From NCBI GenBank assembly GCA_045535305.1, contig JAZSLJ010000065.1, positions 1 to 5,201 on the forward strand: 5,201 bases of DNA, written 5' to 3'. The position numbers were made by a program, and so were the translations under genes. The DNA comes from UBA1081 sp045535305 (GTDB taxonomy: Bacteria > Bacillota > Clostridia > Oscillospirales > Acutalibacteraceae). The notes under the pieces are model-generated. The model saw nothing but the letters and a program-made list of their open reading frames with translations, made no database searches and had not been told where the DNA came from. Shown here in pieces: positions 1 through 5,201 of the stretch (the stretch's first letter is position 1; every line of letters begins with the position of its first letter).

Positions 1-271
1 TCATTTTCTCAAGCCTTTGTATCATTGGCTCTAAATCTGATTTACCGTCAAAGTATTCTCTAATTTCATCAAGGGTAAGTCCTAAGTTCTGAAATACACG
101 GATGGTACGAACCTGAGTAAAGGTATCAATACTGTAATATCTATTGCCGGTAGTTCCGTCTTTTTTATCCGGCGTTATAAGTCCTTTTGTTTCGTAATTC
201 AATATTATTTTTCTTGTAACTCCAACGGCTTTTGAAATTTCGCCGATAGAAAATAAATGTTTATTTTCCAT
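1..271 (-). CDS. MerR-family transcriptional regulator (N-terminal part, runs off left edge)
   Basis: The leftward reading frame opens with ATG at 271-269 and stays open for 90 codons to the window edge, so only the DNA-binding half is present. A GAGGGA ribosome binding site (minus strand, 278-283) lies 6 bp before the start. Residues 7-34 form the MerR winged helix-turn-helix, beginning FSIGEISKAVGVT and ending NYETKGLITP. The wing follows with NRYYS at 43-47, and the second helical pair contains GLTLDEIREYF at 64-74. The usual 'RTLRYYE' recognition helix is here RKIILNYE, a modest variant. The C-terminal effector domain lies outside the window, so the inducer cannot be guessed. The gene is divergent from the nucleotidase-sulfatase operon and shares its control region, which holds a MerR-type operator-promoter. 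It is therefore the likely regulator of that operon and probably represses itself. The family call is near certain; the target is inferred. Confidence 0.93.
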   Translation of the reverse strand, partial: MENKHLFSIGEISKAVGVTRKIILNYETKGLITPDKKDGTTGNRYYSIDTFTQVRTIRVFQNLGLTLDEIREYFDGKSDLEPMIQRLEKM

Positions 272-340
272 AAAAAATCCCTCATTTTATAACATAAAAT
301 AAATTTTTTAAATAAATGTGAAAAATCTTCAAAAAAACAC

Positions 341-378
341 TTGCATCGCCCATCGATGGGCGGTGTATAATCATTATA
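341..378 (+). promoter_or_regulatory. Rightward MerR-type promoter with 19-bp spacer, for the three-gene operon
   Basis: A perfect -10 box TATAAT (366-371) is preceded by TTGCAT (341-346), which matches the -35 consensus in only three of six positions. The spacer is 19 bp, too long for efficient unaided sigma-A use. Long 19-20 bp spacers holding a dyad are the established signature of promoters that MerR-family proteins activate by DNA distortion. The expected start of transcription is near 378, giving a leader of about 140 nt before the nucleotidase ATG at 521. No better -35 is seen at 16-18 bp spacing. The assignment is from sequence; activation is inferred. Confidence 0.75.
347..362. promoter_or_regulatory. 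MerR-type operator: perfect 16-bp palindrome
   Basis: CGCCCATCGATGGGCG is a perfect inverted repeat with 8-bp arms. It is imperfectly extended to 344-365, with one mismatched pair at 346/363. It sits inside the 19-bp spacer between the rightward -35 and -10 boxes and stands out as a GC-rich island in very AT-rich intergenic DNA. It also lies at about +5 to +20 of the predicted leftward transcript. A regulator bound here could therefore hinder its own transcription while remodelling the rightward promoter. In RNA from the leftward promoter it could fold into a 6-bp stem with a UCGA loop, which is an alternative or additional role. Confidence 0.78.
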
Positions 379-401
379 GCATAGTGTGCCAAATTTTTCA
401 A
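366..401 (-). promoter_or_regulatory. Leftward promoter for the MerR-family gene
   Basis: On the minus strand, TTGAAA (plus-strand 396-401) and a perfect TATAAT (plus-strand 373-378) are separated by exactly 17 bp, a near-consensus sigma-A promoter. Its start point should fall near 366, leaving a leader of about 95 nt before the ATG at 271. The -10 box lies one base from the rightward promoter's -10 box, so RNA polymerase could not occupy both promoters at once. Confidence 0.75.
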
Positions 402-520
402 TAGGTAATTAAATACTGAAAAATGAAAAGAGTTTGACACTTTTAATGTGAGACTTGTGCTGACTTTTTAATCGGAATAGCAGGTCTTAAAAAACAATTA
501 TTGAAAGGGACTGTTAATGT
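379..520 (+). other. Untranslated leader of the operon; no clear element recognised
   Basis: This stretch of about 140 nt between the predicted rightward start point and the nucleotidase gene holds no convincing gene, riboswitch or terminator. A TTGACA at 434-439 resembles a -35 box but has no -10 at usable spacing. A weak, bulged pairing is possible between AGACT...TGCT (451-461) and AGCA...GGTCT (478-486), but no U-tract follows it. The leader could carry post-transcriptional control, but nothing specific is visible. Confidence 0.4.
504..510 (+). promoter_or_regulatory. Ribosome binding site that fixes the nucleotidase start
   Basis: AAAGGGA lies 10 bp before the ATG at 521, which opens a typical signal peptide (MKKKICIGFVV). 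Another ATG at 517-519 is closer to this site but is in a different frame and does not lead into the enzyme, so 521 is the start. The spacing is slightly long and the match is weaker than at the two downstream genes. Confidence 0.7.
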
Positions 521-2356
521 ATGAAAAAGAAAATTTGTATCGGCTTTGTCGTGTTGGCTATGCTGTTGTCTTCTCTGGGGTTGGTAACAAGTGCAGCGGA
601 CACACAGGAAATTGTGATTCTGTTTGAAAGTGATGTTCATTGCAGTGTGGATGGTTATGCAAAGATTGCTGCACTAAAGGATGAAATATCTGATGATGCA
701 GAGTATGTCGGTGTTGTAACCTCCGGCGATTTTGTTCAGGGTGGTAGCCTTGGCATAGTTTCAAAGGGCGAATATATAATAAACATTATGAATCTGATTG
801 GGTATGATGCCGTAGGTCTTGGAAATCATGAATTTGATTATAAAACTGAGCGTCTGCATGAGCTTGTCAATAAACTTGATTCAACTGTTGTTTGTTCCAA
901 CTACAAGAAAATTGGCGAAGAAAAAAGTGTTTTTAATCCATACATAATAGTGCCCTATGGTGATACAGAGGTTGCATATATCGGAATTATAACACCCGAT
1001 ACTTTAACATCTTCTTCACCTGCACAGTTTAAAAATGAAGAAGGTCAGTATACATATAGCTTTTGTGCAGATACACTTTACGAAAACACACAAAAAAGCA
1101 TAGATGCTGCAAAAAAAGAAGGCGCGGATTACATAATTGCACTTGCCCATCTTGGAACGGAATATGTTTTTGAGCAGTGGAGCGCACAGACACTTATTCA
1201 GAATACAACTGGACTTGATGTGGTTCTCGATGGACATTCACACAGCGTTGTGGAAGGTATGGTAGTAAACGACAAAGCCGGTAATGATGTAATCGTTGCA
1301 TCCACAGGAACAGGGTTTGCTAATATAGGCAAGCTTACTCTGTCAGACGGAGCAATAAAAACCGAGCTTGTACCCACCCAAACATACGAAAAAACCGATG
1401 AAGAAATAACAAAATATATTGCTACTATAAATGAAGAATACGCAAAACTTGGTGAGAGAAAAATCGGTGTGAGCGAAGTTAGCCTTACTACGCTTGATGA
1501 ACAGGGAAACAGAATTATCAGAAATGCCGAAACAAACCTTGGAGATTTTTGTGCAGATGCATATCGCGAGATTACAGGTGCAGATATTGGATTTATTAAT
1601 GGTGGTGGTATCAGAAATGATATTGATACAGGTGATATTACATTCAATGAAATTTTAGGAGTTTTTCCGTTTGCCAATAAAACCTGCATTTCAGAGGTGA
1701 CGGGGCAGCAAATTGTGGATATGCTTGAATATGGATTGGTTTTTTATCCGGAAGAAAACGGAAGCTTCCAGCATGTATCGGGCATTAAATTCGATTTTGA
1801 CCCCCAAATTAAGCATTCTGTAATGCTTGATGAAAACCAGGAGTTTGTGAGCGTAGAAGGAGCAAGACGCGTATCAGATGTTGAGGTACTTAATCAGGAA
1901 ACCGGTGCATATGAGCCAATTGTACTTGATAAAAAGTATACTCTTGCTTCCCATAGCTATCTCCTTATGGAGTATGGCGGAGGGGCAACGATGTTTAAAG
2001 GGGCAAAGCTTTTGTCGGATACAGGAATACTCGATGTAGAACTTCTTGAAAGCTACATTACGGAAAATTTAAACGGAGTGATTGGCGGTGAGTATGCACA
2101 AAGTCAGAACAGAATAAATATACTCGATGAATACATACCGCTTCGCAAAAGTTTTGAAGAGAAAGGATACGAAGTTATCTGGAACGCACTTGAGCCAAAA
2201 AAAATTATTGTTAAAACAGGTAATTCAACAGTAATCTTTATGGCAGATACAAATGTTGTTACCGTTGACGAAAATAATTTTGAGTCAGACAGAATTGCAT
2301 ACATAGAAAATGGCAGAACTTATATTTCTGCTGACTGTCTGAACTTTTGCAAATAA
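521..2356 (+). CDS. Exported 5'-nucleotidase/UshA-type metallophosphoesterase with C-terminal stalk domain
   Basis: This 611-residue protein has a signal peptide (residues 1-26, basic MKKK, hydrophobic core, likely cleavage after TSAA). A calcineurin-like metallophosphoesterase domain follows (about 30-275). Its two-metal site is intact: D38 and H40 (DVH), D70 (GDF), N102-H103 with D106 (GNHEFD), H210 (AHLG), and H239 and H241 (GHSH). The 5'-nucleotidase C-terminal domain (about 315-533) shows ETNLGD at 337-342, NGGGIR at 360-365 and PFAN at 383-386, the last holding a base-stacking aromatic in family members. The usual GGDGY loop is changed to GGGAT (486-490), so substrate preference may differ from AMP-type nucleotides. 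From about 531 the chain runs without a linker into a copper-amine-oxidase-like stalk domain (YIPLR at 539, GYEVIW at 549-554, ENGRTY at 596-601). It probably removes phosphate from nucleotides, sugar nucleotides or other phosphoesters outside the membrane. It is the first gene of the operon, 54 bp before the sulfatase. Confidence 0.92.
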   Translation: MKKKICIGFVVLAMLLSSLGLVTSAADTQEIVILFESDVHCSVDGYAKIAALKDEISDDAEYVGVVTSGDFVQGGSLGIVSKGEYIINIMNLIGYDAVGLGNHEFDYKTERLHELVNKLDSTVVCSNYKKIGEEKSVFNPYIIVPYGDTEVAYIGIITPDTLTSSSPAQFKNEEGQYTYSFCADTLYENTQKSIDAAKKEGADYIIALAHLGTEYVFEQWSAQTLIQNTTGLDVVLDGHSHSVVEGMVVNDKAGNDVIVASTGTGFANIGKLTLSDGAIKTELVPTQTYEKTDEEITKYIATINEEYAKLGERKIGVSEVSLTTLDEQGNRIIRNAETNLGDFCADAYREITGADIGFINGGGIRNDIDTGDITFNEILGVFPFANKTCISEVTGQQIVDMLEYGLVFYPEENGSFQHVSGIKFDFDPQIKHSVMLDENQEFVSVEGARRVSDVEVLNQETGAYEPIVLDKKYTLASHSYLLMEYGGGATMFKGAKLLSDTGILDVELLESYITENLNGVIGGEYAQSQNRINILDEYIPLRKSFEEKGYEVIWNALEPKKIIVKTGNSTVIFMADTNVVTVDENNFESDRIAYIENGRTYISADCLNFCK

Positions 2357-2410
2357 TAAGTAAAAATATATAAAATATTATAAAACAAATGTGTAGAAGG
2401 AGAATTTGAT
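2357..2410 (+). other. AT-rich intergenic gap within the operon, with strong RBS
   Basis: These 54 bp are very AT-rich and contain no GC-rich hairpin followed by a T-run, so transcription should continue from the nucleotidase into the sulfatase gene. AAGGAG at 2397-2402, 8 bp before the ATG at 2411, is the ribosome binding site. TATAAT-like strings occur, but no matching -35 box was seen. Confidence 0.6.
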
Positions 2411-4435
2411 ATGAAAGGTTATTTGAAATTATTAAGCGTTTTCGTTGCAATACTTCTTACCTGCCCGTTGCTTACAGGATGCGATAAAACAATGCTTAAT
2501 TCAAACACCAAATCTGCCACAGAGCATACAGCCAAAATAAATGCAGGTGTTTATGATTTACTTGACTTTGAAGATAAACAGGAAAGTGAATTTGCATTAA
2601 GAGGACTTATAGATGCACCAGATGTTCTTGAACTCAAGGATGAAAATGGTAATGTAATTTGGAGTCAGAAGGCATATACATTCTTAGACGAAACAGAAAA
2701 GTCCCCTGATTCTGTAAATCCAAGTCTATGGGAAAACAGTAAAAATAATCATGTATATGGTTTGTTTGAAGTGACTGATGGTATATATCAGGTTCGTGGC
2801 TATGATATGGCAAACCTTACTATTATTGAGGGAAACAGTGGACGAATTGTATTTGACCCTCTTATGACTATGGAATGTAGTAAGGCTGCTATGGAATTGA
2901 TAGAGAAAAATCTTGGAGAAAAGCCTATTAAAGCCGTTGTGATATCACATCCTCATATTGACCATTTTGGAGGAATAAAAGGAGTGATATCTGAAGAAGA
3001 GGTTGCAGATTCTTCTCTTCCGATAGAGGCACAAATTGCAAGCGGAAAAATTCCGATTATTGTACCTGAACATTTCACCACCCATGCCGTGAGTGAGAAT
3101 GTATATGCAGGAAAAGCTATGACAAGACGAGCAAATTATCAGTATGGAGTATTTTTGGAACCGGGTGTGACAGGAAAAATGGCTATGGGAATAGGTATGG
3201 GACAGTCAACCGGAGTAGTTAGCTTTATTACGCCTACTTACGAAATCAAGGCTACAGGTGAAAAAATTACAATAGATGGCGTAGAAATGGAATTTCAGAT
3301 GACTCCGGGAACTGAGGCTCCGGCTGAAATGAATATATGGTTTCCGCAGAAAAATGCGTTATGGTTGGCTGAAAACTGTACAACAACTCTTCACAATTTA
3401 TACACTTTAAGAGGTGCTCAGGTTCGTGACGGAAGTGCGTGGGCAAAGTATATTCTCGAAGCGATAAGCAGATATGGAAAAGATGCAGAAGTTACTTTCC
3501 AGTCCCATAACTGGCCTCATTGGGGAAATGATGTGATTTTAAAGTATATGGAAGATACTGCGGCGGTTTATAAATTTATAAACGATCAGACACTTACATA
3601 TATAAATCAGGGTTATACCTCAGATGAAATATCAAATATGATAGAGCTTCCCGAAAACCTTGCAAAAAACTGGTATACCCGTCAGTATTATGGAACAGTT
3701 GCACATAATTCAAAAGCGGTATATCAGAAATATATGGGATGGTATGACGCAAATCCTGTAAATCTTAATCCTCTTCCTCCATCAGACAGTGCAAAAAAAT
3801 GGATGGAATATCTTGGTGATACAGACAAAATTATAAAAAAGGCAAAAGAAGATTTTGATAAAGGTGAATATCAGTGGGTTGCGGAAATCACTAATGTTTT
3901 AGTCTATGCAGACCCGGAAAATCAAGATGCAAGATTGCTTTGTGCAGATGCATTGGAACAGCTTGGTTATCAGGCAGAATCAGGAACATGGCGAAATGCG
4001 TATCTTTCAGCGGCATCAGAATTAAGAAATGGAAACCTTGCAGTAAAAGGAAAAAATGCAGTTTCTGATGGTGGAATTCAAAAAAATATGACATCAGAAA
4101 TGATATTTGATTATATGAGTATCGTTTTAAACAAAAAAGCTTTGGCTAAGCAAGATTTCAAGGTGAACTTTTCGCTTATAGATACAAAAGAAGATTATAC
4201 CGTACACATTAAATCCGGTGTAATGCTTGTGTACAAGGGAGAGCTTGCAGACGATGCAAATGTTTCTGTAACCTGCCCGAAAAATGGCTTATTCCTCATT
4301 CTTCAGAGAAACAGCCAAGGCATAGACAAGTACGTTAAAATCAATGGCGACAAAAAATATTTCGAACTGATTACCGATAATCTTACAGAGTTTTCTATAG
4401 CAGAAGATGAAAAGTTTAATATAGTTGAACCATAA
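2411..4435 (+). CDS. Lipoprotein alkyl sulfatase, SdsA1/YjcS/BDS1 family (metallo-beta-lactamase fold)
   Basis: The 674-residue length is close to SdsA1 and YjcS (about 660). A lipobox LTGC with cysteine 24 ends the signal peptide, so the enzyme should be lipid-anchored on the outer face of the membrane. The family's N-terminal core is clear: VNPSLW (102-107), GLFEVTDGIYQVRGYD (117-132) and IVFDPL (146-151). Zinc ligands are complete: H180, H182, D184 and H185 (HPHIDH), E302 (TPGTEAP), E321 (LAENCTTTLHN) and H366 (SHNWPHWG). Their spacing matches the SdsA1 ligands as I recall them. LRGAQVRD (333-340) contains the likely sulfate-contacting arginine R334. The helical dimerisation domain (about 385-540) has YYGT (426-429), HNSKAVYQKYMG (432-443) and LEQLGYQ. 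An SCP2-like domain (about 550-674), thought to hold the hydrophobic tail of the substrate, ends the protein. The expected reaction is cleavage of alkyl sulfate esters to alcohol and sulfate. The true substrate here could be a surfactant or a natural sulfated lipid or steroid. Confidence 0.95.
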   Translation: MKGYLKLLSVFVAILLTCPLLTGCDKTMLNSNTKSATEHTAKINAGVYDLLDFEDKQESEFALRGLIDAPDVLELKDENGNVIWSQKAYTFLDETEKSPDSVNPSLWENSKNNHVYGLFEVTDGIYQVRGYDMANLTIIEGNSGRIVFDPLMTMECSKAAMELIEKNLGEKPIKAVVISHPHIDHFGGIKGVISEEEVADSSLPIEAQIASGKIPIIVPEHFTTHAVSENVYAGKAMTRRANYQYGVFLEPGVTGKMAMGIGMGQSTGVVSFITPTYEIKATGEKITIDGVEMEFQMTPGTEAPAEMNIWFPQKNALWLAENCTTTLHNLYTLRGAQVRDGSAWAKYILEAISRYGKDAEVTFQSHNWPHWGNDVILKYMEDTAAVYKFINDQTLTYINQGYTSDEISNMIELPENLAKNWYTRQYYGTVAHNSKAVYQKYMGWYDANPVNLNPLPPSDSAKKWMEYLGDTDKIIKKAKEDFDKGEYQWVAEITNVLVYADPENQDARLLCADALEQLGYQAESGTWRNAYLSAASELRNGNLAVKGKNAVSDGGIQKNMTSEMIFDYMSIVLNKKALAKQDFKVNFSLIDTKEDYTVHIKSGVMLVYKGELADDANVSVTCPKNGLFLILQRNSQGIDKYVKINGDKKYFELITDNLTEFSIAEDEKFNIVEP

Positions 4436-4458
4436 AAAATATATAAAAAATAAAATTT

Positions 4459-4464
4459 AGGAGG
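4459..4464 (+). promoter_or_regulatory. Consensus ribosome binding site of the third operon gene
   Basis: AGGAGG ends 8 bp before the ATG at 4473 and is the strongest ribosome binding site in the window. The whole gap after the sulfatase gene (4436-4472) is only 37 bp, AT-rich, and without a terminator, which supports co-transcription and suggests the stalk protein is made in higher amounts. Confidence 0.8.
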
Positions 4465-4472
4465 AATTTATC

Positions 4473-5201
4473 ATGAAGAAAATTAAAGGTTTAGTATGTG
4501 TGGCATTGGTGGCAATGTTAGTTTTGGGAATGAGTGTATCGGTTTTTGCGAAAGGAAACATTTTTGTTGACCTTAATGAAGTTAAATCAGACACCCCGTC
4601 ACAGATTATTAATAATAGGACAATGGTTCCTGTTCGTGCGATTACCGAGATGCTTGGCTATGATGTTTACTGGCATAACGATACACGTCAGGTTGATGTT
4701 TGCGAAAAAGGAAGTACAGTTCCCGTTATTGCGATGCAGATTGACAGTACAAAAGCTTATTACACAAAATATGATGAAGAGCTTGGCGATAGTGTAGGTG
4801 TTGAGGTTATACTTGATTCTCCTGCAACAATTATTAACAACAGAACCTTCGTTCCACTTCGTTTTATTTCTGAAGCAGTAGGATATGTTGTAGAATGGAT
4901 TCCAGAGACAGAGGATGTATATCTTTTCTCACCTGAGTATATTAAAAATCATCAGGGCGAAGGTAAAGGCGGAGAACCCGGCGGAACAGGTGATGACGGA
5001 AAAGGCGATGTTGTTCCTCTTTCATATGAGGAAATGGAATATGTTTTAGCTCAGAAAACTGAAGAATGGCTTGATATGACCAAAGAGGAAAAAGATGAAT
5101 ATGATATTTTAGTCGGCAGATGGTGGGAAGATTATGAAAACCTTATTGTAGTAGACTATGACGATATGGTTAAAGTTATTGACGATCAGATGGAGCAGTA
5201 T
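4473..5201 (+). CDS. Exported protein with copper-amine-oxidase-like stalk domain (C-terminus beyond the window)
   Basis: The frame is open for 243 codons to the right edge, so the gene is incomplete. Residues 1-26 form a signal peptide with likely cleavage after SVFA. A stalk domain (copper amine oxidase N-terminal-like, Pfam PF07833 type) covers about 30-155, with two related half-repeats: INNRTMVPVRAITEMLGYDVYW (split here as INNRTMVPVR at 46-55 and GYDVYW at 62-67) and INNRTFVPLR (121-130) with GYVVEW (137-142). A flexible Gly/Asp-rich linker (162-179) follows, then an acidic, Trp/Tyr-rich helical segment (from about 183) that I do not recognise. Despite the domain name there is no sign of amine oxidase activity. 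In Gram-positive bacteria this domain is found attached to many exported enzymes and is thought to serve in surface display or protein contacts. Sharing the domain with the first gene's C-terminus suggests both go to the same surface location. Function unknown. Confidence 0.88.
   Translation, partial: MKKIKGLVCVALVAMLVLGMSVSVFAKGNIFVDLNEVKSDTPSQIINNRTMVPVRAITEMLGYDVYWHNDTRQVDVCEKGSTVPVIAMQIDSTKAYYTKYDEELGDSVGVEVILDSPATIINNRTFVPLRFISEAVGYVVEWIPETEDVYLFSPEYIKNHQGEGKGGEPGGTGDDGKGDVVPLSYEEMEYVLAQKTEEWLDMTKEEKDEYDILVGRWWEDYENLIVVDYDDMVKVIDDQMEQY

Noticed and set aside
434..439. TTGACA, a perfect -35 box, in the leader before the nucleotidase.
   Set aside because: No TATAAT-like sequence lies 16-18 bp downstream (the bases there read GTGCTG), so it is unlikely to be a promoter by itself.
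451..487. Possible hairpin AGACTTGTGCT / AGCAGGTCT in the operon leader, considered as an attenuator or riboswitch part.
   Set aside because: The stem is bulged with a large loop, is followed by A residues instead of a U-tract, and matches no known riboswitch.
1198..1689. A 163-codon open frame on the minus strand inside the nucleotidase gene.
   Set aside because: It lies wholly opposite a conserved catalytic domain, has a low-complexity Ser/Pro/Ile composition typical of antisense frames, and shows no family motif.
4453..4469. Short AAATT/AATTT inverted repeat around the ribosome binding site of the third gene.
   Set aside because: The stem is five A-T pairs only and is expected by chance in DNA this AT-rich; it is too weak to hide the site.
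4534..4797. An 87-codon plus-strand frame near the right end.
   Set aside because: It is the out-of-frame shadow of the stalk-domain gene starting at 4473, which has a consensus ribosome binding site, a signal peptide and clear family repeats.

Overview
The window looks like a low-GC Gram-positive anaerobe, most likely a member of the Clostridia. The evidence is AT-rich coding and intergenic sequence, strong AGGAGG-type ribosome binding sites, Gram-positive-style signal peptides, a lipobox, and copper-amine-oxidase-like 'stalk' domains, which are common in Clostridia and Paenibacillus-type surface proteins. The genus cannot be read from this sequence, and no mobile element, phage gene, RNA gene or CRISPR array was seen.

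Layout: a MerR-family regulator gene runs leftward off the left edge (1-271, minus strand). A 249-bp divergent control region follows (272-520). Three rightward genes then lie close together: an exported 5'-nucleotidase/UshA-type metallophosphoesterase with a C-terminal stalk domain (521-2356); a lipoprotein of the SdsA1/YjcS-type metallo-beta-lactamase-fold alkyl sulfatase family (2411-4435); and an exported stalk-domain protein that is cut by the right edge (4473-5201). The gaps between them are 54 and 37 bp with no terminator-like hairpin, so they read as one operon.

The control region is the most distinctive non-coding part. A perfect 16-bp palindrome (347-362) fills the 19-bp spacer of a rightward promoter (TTGCAT, 19 bp, TATAAT). 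This is the hallmark layout of a promoter that a MerR-family protein activates by twisting the DNA. A good leftward promoter (TTGAAA, 17 bp, TATAAT) faces it, and its -10 box lies one base from the rightward -10, so together they form the symmetric 13-mer TATAATCATTATA. The leftward transcript would begin just before the palindrome. The simplest reading is that the regulator represses its own gene and activates the nucleotidase-sulfatase-stalk operon.

Together the genes suggest a ligand-induced, cell-surface system that hydrolyses phosphate esters and alkyl sulfate esters outside the membrane. The surface assembly role, the inducer and the true substrates are inference. The enzyme families and the promoter architecture are directly visible.
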